Part shown: positions 35,894 to 42,905 of the stretch, one piece after another
Position numbering within the stretch: position 1 is the first letter of the stretch
Layout: every line of letters begins with the position of its first letter
NCBI RefSeq assembly: GCF_017303155.1
Contig: NZ_JAEKJR010000002.1
Span: 682,001 to 746,000, forward strand
Source: Microbulbifer salipaludis
Lineage (GTDB): Bacteria; Pseudomonadota; Gammaproteobacteria; Pseudomonadales; Cellvibrionaceae
Direction: 5' to 3'
DNA: 64,000 nucleotides
Made by a program: the position numbers and the translations under genes
The notes under the pieces: generated by a model
Told to the model about the DNA's origin: nothing
Database searches by the model: none
The model's input: only the letters and a program-made list of their open reading frames with translations

Positions 35894-37339
35894 ATGGGCC
35901 AGGAAATTACCAGCACCGAATTCAGCGATGCGGACGAAAAGGAATTTCGGCGCCGTCTGCGTACGGAGACCAACATCCTCAACCGCTGGTTCCAGCAGGA
36001 GCGTTTCGAGGTGCCGGAGAGTCCCATGTGTGGGCTCGAACTGGAGGGCTGGCTTACAGACAGTGATTTCGTCCCTGCGCCGGCGAGTGAGGGGTTTCTT
36101 GCGCAGGTCAACGATGAGCTGGTGGTGCCGGAGATCTCGCGCTTCAACTTCGAGCTGAACAGTATTCCGGCGCCGATCCGGAAAACGGTTTTCAGCGATC
36201 TGAACCGGAGCCTGTCCACACTCTGGCAGACCTGCACCCGGCAGGCCGAGTCCATGGGGCTTCGCGCCATCGCCATCGGCTCTCTACCCACCATCCGCGC
36301 CAATATGCTTACGCTAGAGCATATCTATCCCAGCAAGCGCTACTTTGCGCTGAACAACCGGGTGATGGAACTGCGGCGTAATCAACCGGCGGTACTGTCC
36401 CTGGAAGGCAAGGAAGTGCTGAGGGTTTCCCACCCGGACATCATGCTCGAGGCGGCGGCGACTTCGGTACAGGTGCACCTGCAGGTGGCGCTTGCCGAGG
36501 GCAAGCGTTTTTTCAATGCCTCCACCATTGCCTCACCGTTTATGGCGGCGATCGCAGCCAACTCTCCGTTTCTTTACGGCAAGGCGCTCTGGAGCGAAAC
36601 CCGAATTCCGATCTTCGAGCAGGCGGTCAACCTCGGGAGCTTCCGCAATCTGGATGGCTCCGTGGCCAAGCGGGTCTCCCTAGGTAACGGTTATGTTCGC
36701 GAGTCGCTGCTGGAGCTGTTTCTGGAAAACCTGGACGGCTACCCGGTACTGCTACCAGACAACTACGATCGCACCCCGGAGGAGCTCAGCCACCTACGTC
36801 TGCATAACGGCACTATCTGGCGCTGGAACCGGCCGCTGATTGGCATCGACAGTGACGGTACGCCGCACCTGCGTATCGAGCACCGGGTTCCATCATCTGG
36901 GCCCTCCATGCCAGATGTTGTCGCCAATACCGCGTTTTTCCTCGGGCTGGCAACCTATCTCGCACGGATTCCCGAGGTGCCTGAAGACCGGTTGTCGTTT
37001 GCCGCCGTGAAACGGAATTTCTTCCAGGCCTGCAAGTACGGCCTGAATGCCGAGATCGAATGGATCGATGGCAAAGTGTGGAACCTGCAGCGGCTGGTGC
37101 TGGACGAATTGATCGGTCCCACGGAAGAGGCGCTGGAATCCCTCGGTGTCGACCGAGACGATATCTACAAGTACATCACGAGAATTATCCGCCCGCGGGT
37201 ACTGACGGGTCAGAACGGCTCTAACTGGCAGCGGGCCTACATCAATACGCACGGCGCCAATTTCCAACGCCTGCTGGAAGAGTATTACCAACACCAGAAA
37301 CAGGATATTCCGGTGCATGAATGGAAGAGTGAAGCTTAA
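35894..37339 (+). CDS. Glutamate-cysteine ligase family (GCS2-like) protein
   Basis: This 481-aa protein has the fold of carboxylate-amine ligases related to gamma-glutamylcysteine synthetase. Supporting elements are the N-terminal GLELEGWLTDSD with paired acidic residues, RFNFELNSIPAP, the middle AATSVQVHLQVAL with its HxQ, and the C-terminal LRIEHRVPSSGPSM with an Arg-rich ATP/acidic substrate region. The true product is unknown; it may ligate glutamate to an amine other than cysteine. GGGAGG lies about 6 bases before the ATG. Its 3' end overlaps the next gene by 23 bp, linking it to an amide-cleaving enzyme. Confidence 0.75.
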   Translation: MGQEITSTEFSDADEKEFRRRLRTETNILNRWFQQERFEVPESPMCGLELEGWLTDSDFVPAPASEGFLAQVNDELVVPEISRFNFELNSIPAPIRKTVFSDLNRSLSTLWQTCTRQAESMGLRAIAIGSLPTIRANMLTLEHIYPSKRYFALNNRVMELRRNQPAVLSLEGKEVLRVSHPDIMLEAAATSVQVHLQVALAEGKRFFNASTIASPFMAAIAANSPFLYGKALWSETRIPIFEQAVNLGSFRNLDGSVAKRVSLGNGYVRESLLELFLENLDGYPVLLPDNYDRTPEELSHLRLHNGTIWRWNRPLIGIDSDGTPHLRIEHRVPSSGPSMPDVVANTAFFLGLATYLARIPEVPEDRLSFAAVKRNFFQACKYGLNAEIEWIDGKVWNLQRLVLDELIGPTEEALESLGVDRDDIYKYITRIIRPRVLTGQNGSNWQRAYINTHGANFQRLLEEYYQHQKQDIPVHEWKSEA

Positions 37340-38333
37340 TTTTCTCGAGGCTCTGCCGGATTCTTTTTTCGATATTGACCACCCGAGCAGATTGCGGGAA
37401 GTGTTTGACGGGCCGACGCTGCTCGCGTTGAAAGGGGATGTCCGCGAGCCACTGATGATCAGCACCTTGCTGCACGGTAACGAAACCACCGGTTTCTTCG
37501 CACTGCAGCGGCTGTTGAAAGAATACCGCAGCCGGTTGCCGCGTTCCTTACTGGTTTTTTTTGGCAATATTGAGGCTGCCGCAGTGGGTGTCAGGCATCT
37601 TCCCGGCCAGCCAGATTTCAACCGCATCTGGGGTGGGGGCGAGAGTCCGGAGGCGCGTATGGCTCGGGAAGTGCTGGGCTATGCACGCGAGCAGGGCGTG
37701 ATCGCCAATGTCGACATTCACAACACCACCGGACGCAACCCATATTACGCCTGCGTTAATCGGACTTCGCCGGAATTTCTGCGGCTGGCGGAAGGGTTTA
37801 CCGATATCGTGATTTACTTTACCGAGCCCCATGAGGTGAATTCGAACGCGTTTGCCAAGGTTTGCCCGTCTGTCACGCTGGAGTGCGGGCTGCCGGGGTT
37901 ACCCGAGGGAATAACGCATCTCTACCACTATCTGGAGAGGCTGCTGCTGAACGTGGGGGGAGGCGAATCGTCGACGCAAGATTGCCGCATTTACCAGACG
38001 GTTGCTCGCCTGAAAGTGCCTTATTACTGCGACTTCGACTTCGAGTTTGAGGCGCACTCCGGGAAGGATTTCTCTTTTATGCGCGCGTTTGATCACTTCA
38101 ACTTCCAGCGCATCGAGCGCGGCAGTGTGATCGCCTATGCCCGCCGCGATGGACCCCAGCTCGCGGTGCTGGATAACAACGACAGGCTGGTAACCGAGAA
38201 ATACCTGGGTTTTCAGGGTGGCAAGGTGATCGCATTGCAGGATTTGATTCCGTCCATGTTTACCACGGTCCGGGAAGTGGCGCGTGAGGATTCCCTTGGA
38301 TATCTGATGGAGCCCTATAACGGAGCCCTATAA
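37317..38333 (+). CDS. Succinylglutamate desuccinylase/aspartoacylase-type zinc hydrolase (M14 family)
   Basis: This 338-aa zinc hydrolase belongs to the AstE/AspA branch of the M14 carboxypeptidase fold, which cleaves amide bonds of N-acyl amino acids. The zinc-binding HGNET (His, Glu) is in STLLHGNETTGFF, the second His is in VDIHNTTGRNP, and the catalytic Glu is in TLECGLPGLP. It overlaps the GCS2-like gene, so the two products likely act on the same small molecule. The last residues (EPYNGAL) are encoded inside a 13-bp tandem repeat, so the C-terminus depends on repeat number. Confidence 0.78.
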   Translation: MNGRVKLNFLEALPDSFFDIDHPSRLREVFDGPTLLALKGDVREPLMISTLLHGNETTGFFALQRLLKEYRSRLPRSLLVFFGNIEAAAVGVRHLPGQPDFNRIWGGGESPEARMAREVLGYAREQGVIANVDIHNTTGRNPYYACVNRTSPEFLRLAEGFTDIVIYFTEPHEVNSNAFAKVCPSVTLECGLPGLPEGITHLYHYLERLLLNVGGGESSTQDCRIYQTVARLKVPYYCDFDFEFEAHSGKDFSFMRAFDHFNFQRIERGSVIAYARRDGPQLAVLDNNDRLVTEKYLGFQGGKVIALQDLIPSMFTTVREVAREDSLGYLMEPYNGAL

Positions 38334-38373
38334 CGGAGCCCTATAACGAAACCATATGACGGAGCCCTATGAC
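38309..38373 (+). repeat. 13-bp tandem repeat spanning a stop codon
   Basis: There are three exact copies of GGAGCCCTATAAC followed by two diverged ones (GAAACCATATGAC, GGAGCCCTATGAC). The unit length is not a multiple of three, and the stop codon of the zinc hydrolase lies in the second copy. Confidence 0.9.
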
Positions 38374-38415
38374 GGAGCTCCGGGTGGAGTCTAGGGCCGA
38401 TGTTCAGCCCTAAAT

Positions 38416-38802
38416 TCAAAAGCGGTTCAATTCGTCTCGCAGGTCCTGCTCCAGGTCGGCCGGCTCGGTAATCCACACACTGTCGTCTGCGCCGGGAAAC
38501 ACACCCACTTCGATACCATCCTTTTTCAATCCGGGAAGCCATCGGTTCAGGAACTGGGGCAGGGCAACGCTGCGTGGCTGCAGGTCGCTATCCTCGGTAG
38601 CAAATGCCTCGGCAAACTCGGTACTGGGCCAGATCGGCAGGTATTCAAAGCCGCCCTGATCTTCGGAGTGTAGTTTCAGGAAGTGCTCATCACTGTTGAC
38701 CAGAATCCAGATCTCGCGCTCTTCACCCACCAGGTCCAGGAAGTATTCGTAGCGGGCTTCACAGTCCAGGTCGAGGATTGCTTTCAGGTCGTCGGTACTC
38801 AT
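38416..38802 (-). CDS. DUF2750 domain protein
   Basis: This is a 128-aa acidic cytoplasmic protein. YEYFLDLVGEEREIWILVNSDEHFL and the following GFEYLPIWPSTEFAEAF match the DUF2750 pattern; a late PQFLNRWLPGLKKDGIEVGVFPG completes it. The function is unknown. Similar domains occur in immunity-like small proteins, but no toxin or secretion gene is adjacent. Confidence 0.75.
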   Translation of the reverse strand: MSTDDLKAILDLDCEARYEYFLDLVGEEREIWILVNSDEHFLKLHSEDQGGFEYLPIWPSTEFAEAFATEDSDLQPRSVALPQFLNRWLPGLKKDGIEVGVFPGADDSVWITEPADLEQDLRDELNRF

Positions 38803-39037
38803 GGTTCAGCTCGCTATCTTGAGGAGGACTAGAGTGACCATTTTACGTGTTTTTTAACCGGGTGTTTGACCTTTGTGATGTCCTGGCGGTCGAGTGAACC
38901 GCGGGGAAGTGCGGCGCCATGGCGCACGTTGATACTCTGGTATTCTTATTGAGGGTGTGCTGTGCGATACGCTGCCCGAGCTGGCCGCCTGCACACCAAC
39001 CCGAACCCGCCCCCAACGCAATCGGTAAAGATCTTTT

Positions 39038-40879
39038 ATGGAACCCTTCCTCTCGAATCCCATGGCAGTTCTGGTCATGGTTGGGATCGTCTCGATTGCG
39101 TGCCGGTTTGCGGCCTTCAAGCTCCGGCTGCCGGCGATCCTGCCCCTGTTGTTGGCAGGGCTGCTGCTGGGGCCCATCACCGGGGTTCTCGATCCGGATG
39201 CGCTATTCGGCGATTTACTGTTCCCGTTGGTTTCGCTGGCCGTGGCCATCATCCTGTTCGAGGGTGCGCTTACCCTCAAGCTATCCGATCTCGCCGGGCA
39301 CGGCAGCATGGTGCGTAACCTGTGTACTTTGGGTGCCCTGGTTACCTGGTTGATCGCCACCCCGGCCGCCTATTACGTGCTCGGTATGCCCCTGCAACTG
39401 GCGGCACTGTTTGGCGCGATTGTTACGGTGACCGGGCCTACGGTGATTGTCCCCATGTTGCGCACCGTGCGCCCGAATGCTCGCATCTCCAACATACTGC
39501 GCTGGGAAGGTATCGTCATTGACCCCATTGGCGCGCTGCTCGCGGTGCTGGTCTACGAATATATCGTTGCGGCACAAAATCCGTTTGAGCATTCGCTCAT
39601 TCTGTTGCTGAAGGTGGTGCTAATCGGGTTTGGCCTCGGTGCCCTGATGGGGCATTTCCTCGGCACCCTGTTGCGCAATAACTGGGTGCCGCACTACCTG
39701 CGCAATACTGCCGTACTCACATTAATGCTGGGGGCGTACGCGGCCTCCGACTTGATGGCCTACGAATCCGGTCTGCTCACGGTCACTGTGATGGGCATCT
39801 GGATGGCCAATATGAAAGACCTGGATGTGGACGACATCCTTGAGTTCAAGGAAACCCTCAGCGTCCTGTTGATTTCCGCCCTGTTCATATTACTGGCGGC
39901 GCGGGTGGAGCTGTTCACCCTGGGCCAGTTGGGGTGGGGCGCGTTGCTGGTCCTTGGGGCCATTATGTACATCGCCCGCCCGCTCTCGGTGTTTCTGTCG
40001 GCGCCGGGCTCTGGGTTGAACTGGCGTGAGCTGGCCATGTTGAGCTGGATTGCGCCGCGCGGGATTGTGGCCGCGGCAGTTTCCGCGCTGTTTGCCCTGA
40101 AGATGGAATCCTTTGGTTTACCCAAGTCGGAATTGCTGGTGCCGATGGTGTTTCTCGTCATCATTGCCACCGTGGTGGTTCAGAGCCTGACGTCGAAAAC
40201 CGTCGCAAAATTGCTGGACGTGCGGGCGCCTTACCCCAACGGGTTTCTGATTTTCGGCGGAGGCCGGTTCGCCCGCTTGTTGGCGAAAGACCTGTTGGAC
40301 AAGGGGGTGCCCGTGCGTGTTGCCGATACCAACTGGGATGCCATCCGTGAAGCGCGCATGGCAAATATACCGACTTATTACGGTAACCCCATCTCGGAGC
40401 ACGCCAGCCTGACCATGGATTTATCTAGCACCGGCAAGGTGCTCATGCTCTCGCCGTACCGACAGCTGAATCCGCTGGTGGCCTACCACTTTGAGCATGT
40501 GCTGGGGGATGGCTCGGTACTCGGGTTAAGCGACAGTACGCAGGAGGGCCGGGCCAGCCATAAAGTATCGGAAGAGTATGCGAAGAAGCTGGAACTATTC
40601 TCCGAAAACGCCACTTACGGCCGTCTCGCGAGCCTGGTGGCCAAGGGCGCAACCATCCGCACCACGCGCCTGACCGATGAATTCACCATTGACGATTACA
40701 AAGAAACCTATGGCAACCGCGCAACGCGCCTGTATGCGGTCGATCCACGGGGCAAGATTCATATCAATACCGTTTCCCATGAGTTTGAGCTCGGTGCGGA
40801 TTGGCAGGTTGTGAGCCTGATTGCGCCAGAGGCGCCGCAGATGCCGTCCTCCGGCACGGAGGTGGGTGCGGCGGGCTAA
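39038..40879 (+). CDS. CPA1-type cation:proton antiporter with C-terminal TrkA-N domain
   Basis: This 613-aa inner-membrane antiporter is of the NhaP/KefB-like CPA1 class. About twelve hydrophobic segments occupy residues 1-390, with ILPLLLAGLLLGPITG and the ion-path region TVTGPTVIVPMLR and EGIVIDPIGALLAV carrying the conserved acidic residue. The C-terminal 200 residues contain a TrkA-N / RCK-type nucleotide-binding domain with FLIFGGGRFARLLAKDLL, which often gates transport in response to NAD(H). It precedes the BLUF gene by 104 bp with no clear terminator. Confidence 0.88.
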   Translation: MEPFLSNPMAVLVMVGIVSIACRFAAFKLRLPAILPLLLAGLLLGPITGVLDPDALFGDLLFPLVSLAVAIILFEGALTLKLSDLAGHGSMVRNLCTLGALVTWLIATPAAYYVLGMPLQLAALFGAIVTVTGPTVIVPMLRTVRPNARISNILRWEGIVIDPIGALLAVLVYEYIVAAQNPFEHSLILLLKVVLIGFGLGALMGHFLGTLLRNNWVPHYLRNTAVLTLMLGAYAASDLMAYESGLLTVTVMGIWMANMKDLDVDDILEFKETLSVLLISALFILLAARVELFTLGQLGWGALLVLGAIMYIARPLSVFLSAPGSGLNWRELAMLSWIAPRGIVAAAVSALFALKMESFGLPKSELLVPMVFLVIIATVVVQSLTSKTVAKLLDVRAPYPNGFLIFGGGRFARLLAKDLLDKGVPVRVADTNWDAIREARMANIPTYYGNPISEHASLTMDLSSTGKVLMLSPYRQLNPLVAYHFEHVLGDGSVLGLSDSTQEGRASHKVSEEYAKKLELFSENATYGRLASLVAKGATIRTTRLTDEFTIDDYKETYGNRATRLYAVDPRGKIHINTVSHEFELGADWQVVSLIAPEAPQMPSSGTEVGAAG

Positions 40880-40983
40880 GTTCGTAATAGATCAAGTTTG
40901 TATGGATAGGCGGCGCCATTGATCCAGATGGTTGATTGGTGCGTACTCATTGCGAATAACAACAGCTGCAGTGACCTATTGAT

Positions 40984-41475
40984 ATGAGTGAATTGATTCG
41001 ACTGGTGTATGCCAGCCGCGCCGCATTTGAGCCAGCACCGGTTCAGCAGGGGGTTGAGCCATCGGTTGGCCGCATCCTGATGCAAAGCCGGAAAAACAAT
41101 ACCGAAGCCAATATTGGCGGGGTGTTGTATTTTGGCGATGGCTATTTCTTCCAGGCCCTGGAGGGCGATCGCGTCGCAGTAAACCGGACCTATCAGCGGA
41201 TCACGGCAGATTCCCGCCACAGTGAAGTCACCATTCTTTCACTGAAAACCGTACCCAAGCGCCTGTTTGCCGACTGGTCGATGAAATACGTTCCCGCGGA
41301 AGAGGCGGTGCGGCAGTTTATCCGCGCGCGCGGTTACCAGCGCTTTGAGCCGCTCAAGTTTCAGGAAGAAGAAGCGGAGGCCCTGGTCGCATTGTTTCAG
41401 CAGCAGGGCGATGTGGGTGGGCAGGTGCAAAAAACCGGTTTTGGGCCACTCTGGTTGCGCAGATTATTTGGTTGA
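40984..41475 (+). CDS. BLUF-domain blue-light photosensor
   Basis: This 163-aa protein is a BLUF (blue-light using FAD) sensor. The flavin-contact residues known from AppA/YcgF are present: Y9 in IRLVYAS, N43 in ANIGGVLYF, Q57 in FFQALEG and W98 in DWSM. A C-terminal extension of about 50 residues after VPAEEAVRQF has no recognised output domain, so it is a short BLUF with signalling partner unknown. It lies downstream of the antiporter and converges on a methyltransferase gene. Confidence 0.9.
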   Translation: MSELIRLVYASRAAFEPAPVQQGVEPSVGRILMQSRKNNTEANIGGVLYFGDGYFFQALEGDRVAVNRTYQRITADSRHSEVTILSLKTVPKRLFADWSMKYVPAEEAVRQFIRARGYQRFEPLKFQEEEAEALVALFQQQGDVGGQVQKTGFGPLWLRRLFG

Positions 41476-41518
41476 TTGTTCGGCCGGGAGCAGGGGGGGG
41501 GTAAGGCCCGGCCGCACT

Positions 41519-42118
41519 TCAGCGACGGTTTATGCCCACAGCCATCACCACCGGCAGACGGGTGCCTTCCATTTGCATACTGAAAGGCCGGGTTACCTGA
41601 ATGTCGGTGAGTTGCGCTAGCTCAAAGGAGGTGTGCAGCTCTGCTTCGGTAAACCCCGGGCCCGTGTCCCCATCTTCCAGTAGCCAGTCCCATTGCACCA
41701 GGTAGCCATTGTCCTTGAGCAGGGACGCCAGCAAGTGGACGGTGTGCGGGTAGTCCGGCACAAAGGCGAGCGCGGAAGAGGCAACAATCAGGTCGAACCG
41801 ATTGTGCAATCGCGCATTGGTGCTAATGAGGTCTGGCGATAGCAGGGATGTAATCGTCTCAACATTGGCCAGCTGTTTGGCCTCCAGTACGGCGATCATC
41901 TTTTCGGAGGGATCGAGCGCAAAGATAGTGCCGACTCGCGGTGAGAGCTTCTCCGTCAGCAGTCCGGTGCCGCAACCAAAATCCAGTACCCGGGCCGTGC
42001 CATCATCGATGGCTGCCAGCAACGGTGCCAGCGACTCAAAGGCATGTTGCGCATAGTCGATCGCCGCGTCATTACTGTCCCAGCTCTCGGCATAATCGCC
42101 CCATGTTTTCTCAGGCAT
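41519..42118 (-). CDS. Class I SAM-dependent methyltransferase
   Basis: This 199-aa protein has motif I VLDFGCGTGLLTEKLSP, an acidic residue ending the next strand in FALDPSEKM, and FDLIVASSALAFVPD as the post-motif region. It begins MPEKTWGDYAESW, typical of small-molecule methyltransferases. GGAG lies 5 bases before this ATG; a GTG upstream would add 12 residues and is less likely. The substrate is unknown. Its 3' end faces the BLUF gene across a short gap that holds an 8-bp inverted repeat and a run of nine G. Confidence 0.8.
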   Translation of the reverse strand: MPEKTWGDYAESWDSNDAAIDYAQHAFESLAPLLAAIDDGTARVLDFGCGTGLLTEKLSPRVGTIFALDPSEKMIAVLEAKQLANVETITSLLSPDLISTNARLHNRFDLIVASSALAFVPDYPHTVHLLASLLKDNGYLVQWDWLLEDGDTGPGFTEAELHTSFELAQLTDIQVTRPFSMQMEGTRLPVVMAVGINRR

Positions 42119-42190
42119 TCCCGCTCCATTTTTTATTGCATCGCCAAGGGGCACCAGGCCAGCCGAATGTATTGGGATGGAGGCTTGGCG

Positions 42191-42814
42191 TTATTGCGGC
42201 TGATATTGCACCATGATTTCATTCCTGCGCAAGAAAGGCAGTGTCCATGGCGGGTTGTAGCGGGCAAGTTCTGGTGCGCTGGTTGCGCGCAGCCCTTTTT
42301 CCTGCAGCCAGGCCTGCAAGTCTGCCGTTTTTTCTGCAACCCGTTTCGCACCCGCCAGTCCGGAGAAGCGGATAACCGCGTAGCTTGTTTCGGGAATCTC
42401 GCGAATGGAAACCGCGGCATTATTCGGGCGGGGCAGGGAATCCATGGTGTAACTGCTGGGCATGACGAACGAAACACGCCATTGGCCGTCGTTCTCCTGC
42501 ATGCTGACCGGTGCCGTCATGCTGATCTTTTCTGACTGTGGCTCCATACCCACCGGCGCGGTCATGTCAATCTTCTGGCTGCCGCCACTGCGCGCCGTAT
42601 TATTGCCAAAGATGTAGTTTGCCAGCAGGCGAAACCCCCTGCTCGACGCCTCGTCCATGGCGCCGCTCACCACCACTTCCGCCACAATGCGTGGTTGGTA
42701 GGTGCGCAGCTCGAACGGTTCAGCCTGCTCGGTGACCGTGTATTGCGGTTCCTCTGTCGCCATTACATACCCCGCAAACAATGTCAGCCACAGTCCCAGA
42801 AAACGTATAGCCAT
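42191..42814 (-). CDS. SOUL heme-binding family protein, exported
   Basis: This 207-aa protein has a signal peptide (MAIRFLGLWLTLFAGYVMA) and a SOUL domain. The phrase IDMTAPVGME and the repeated ISMTAPVSMQ, the N-terminal FELRTYQPRIVAEV and the C-terminal YNPPWTLPFLRRNEIMV are signatures of the family, known for heme binding in animals. The bacterial function is unknown; periplasmic location is predicted. It follows the PhoD-like gene by 91 bp on the same strand. Confidence 0.85.
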   Translation of the reverse strand: MAIRFLGLWLTLFAGYVMATEEPQYTVTEQAEPFELRTYQPRIVAEVVVSGAMDEASSRGFRLLANYIFGNNTARSGGSQKIDMTAPVGMEPQSEKISMTAPVSMQENDGQWRVSFVMPSSYTMDSLPRPNNAAVSIREIPETSYAVIRFSGLAGAKRVAEKTADLQAWLQEKGLRATSAPELARYNPPWTLPFLRRNEIMVQYQPQ

Positions 42815-42905
42815 TGGTGGTTCTGCCAGTTTTTCCCGTGTTTAATCCAGAGTATAGAGTTTGCTGCTGGAGTGCGAGCTGACGGACAGGGCTGCGCCTT
42901 TTGAG

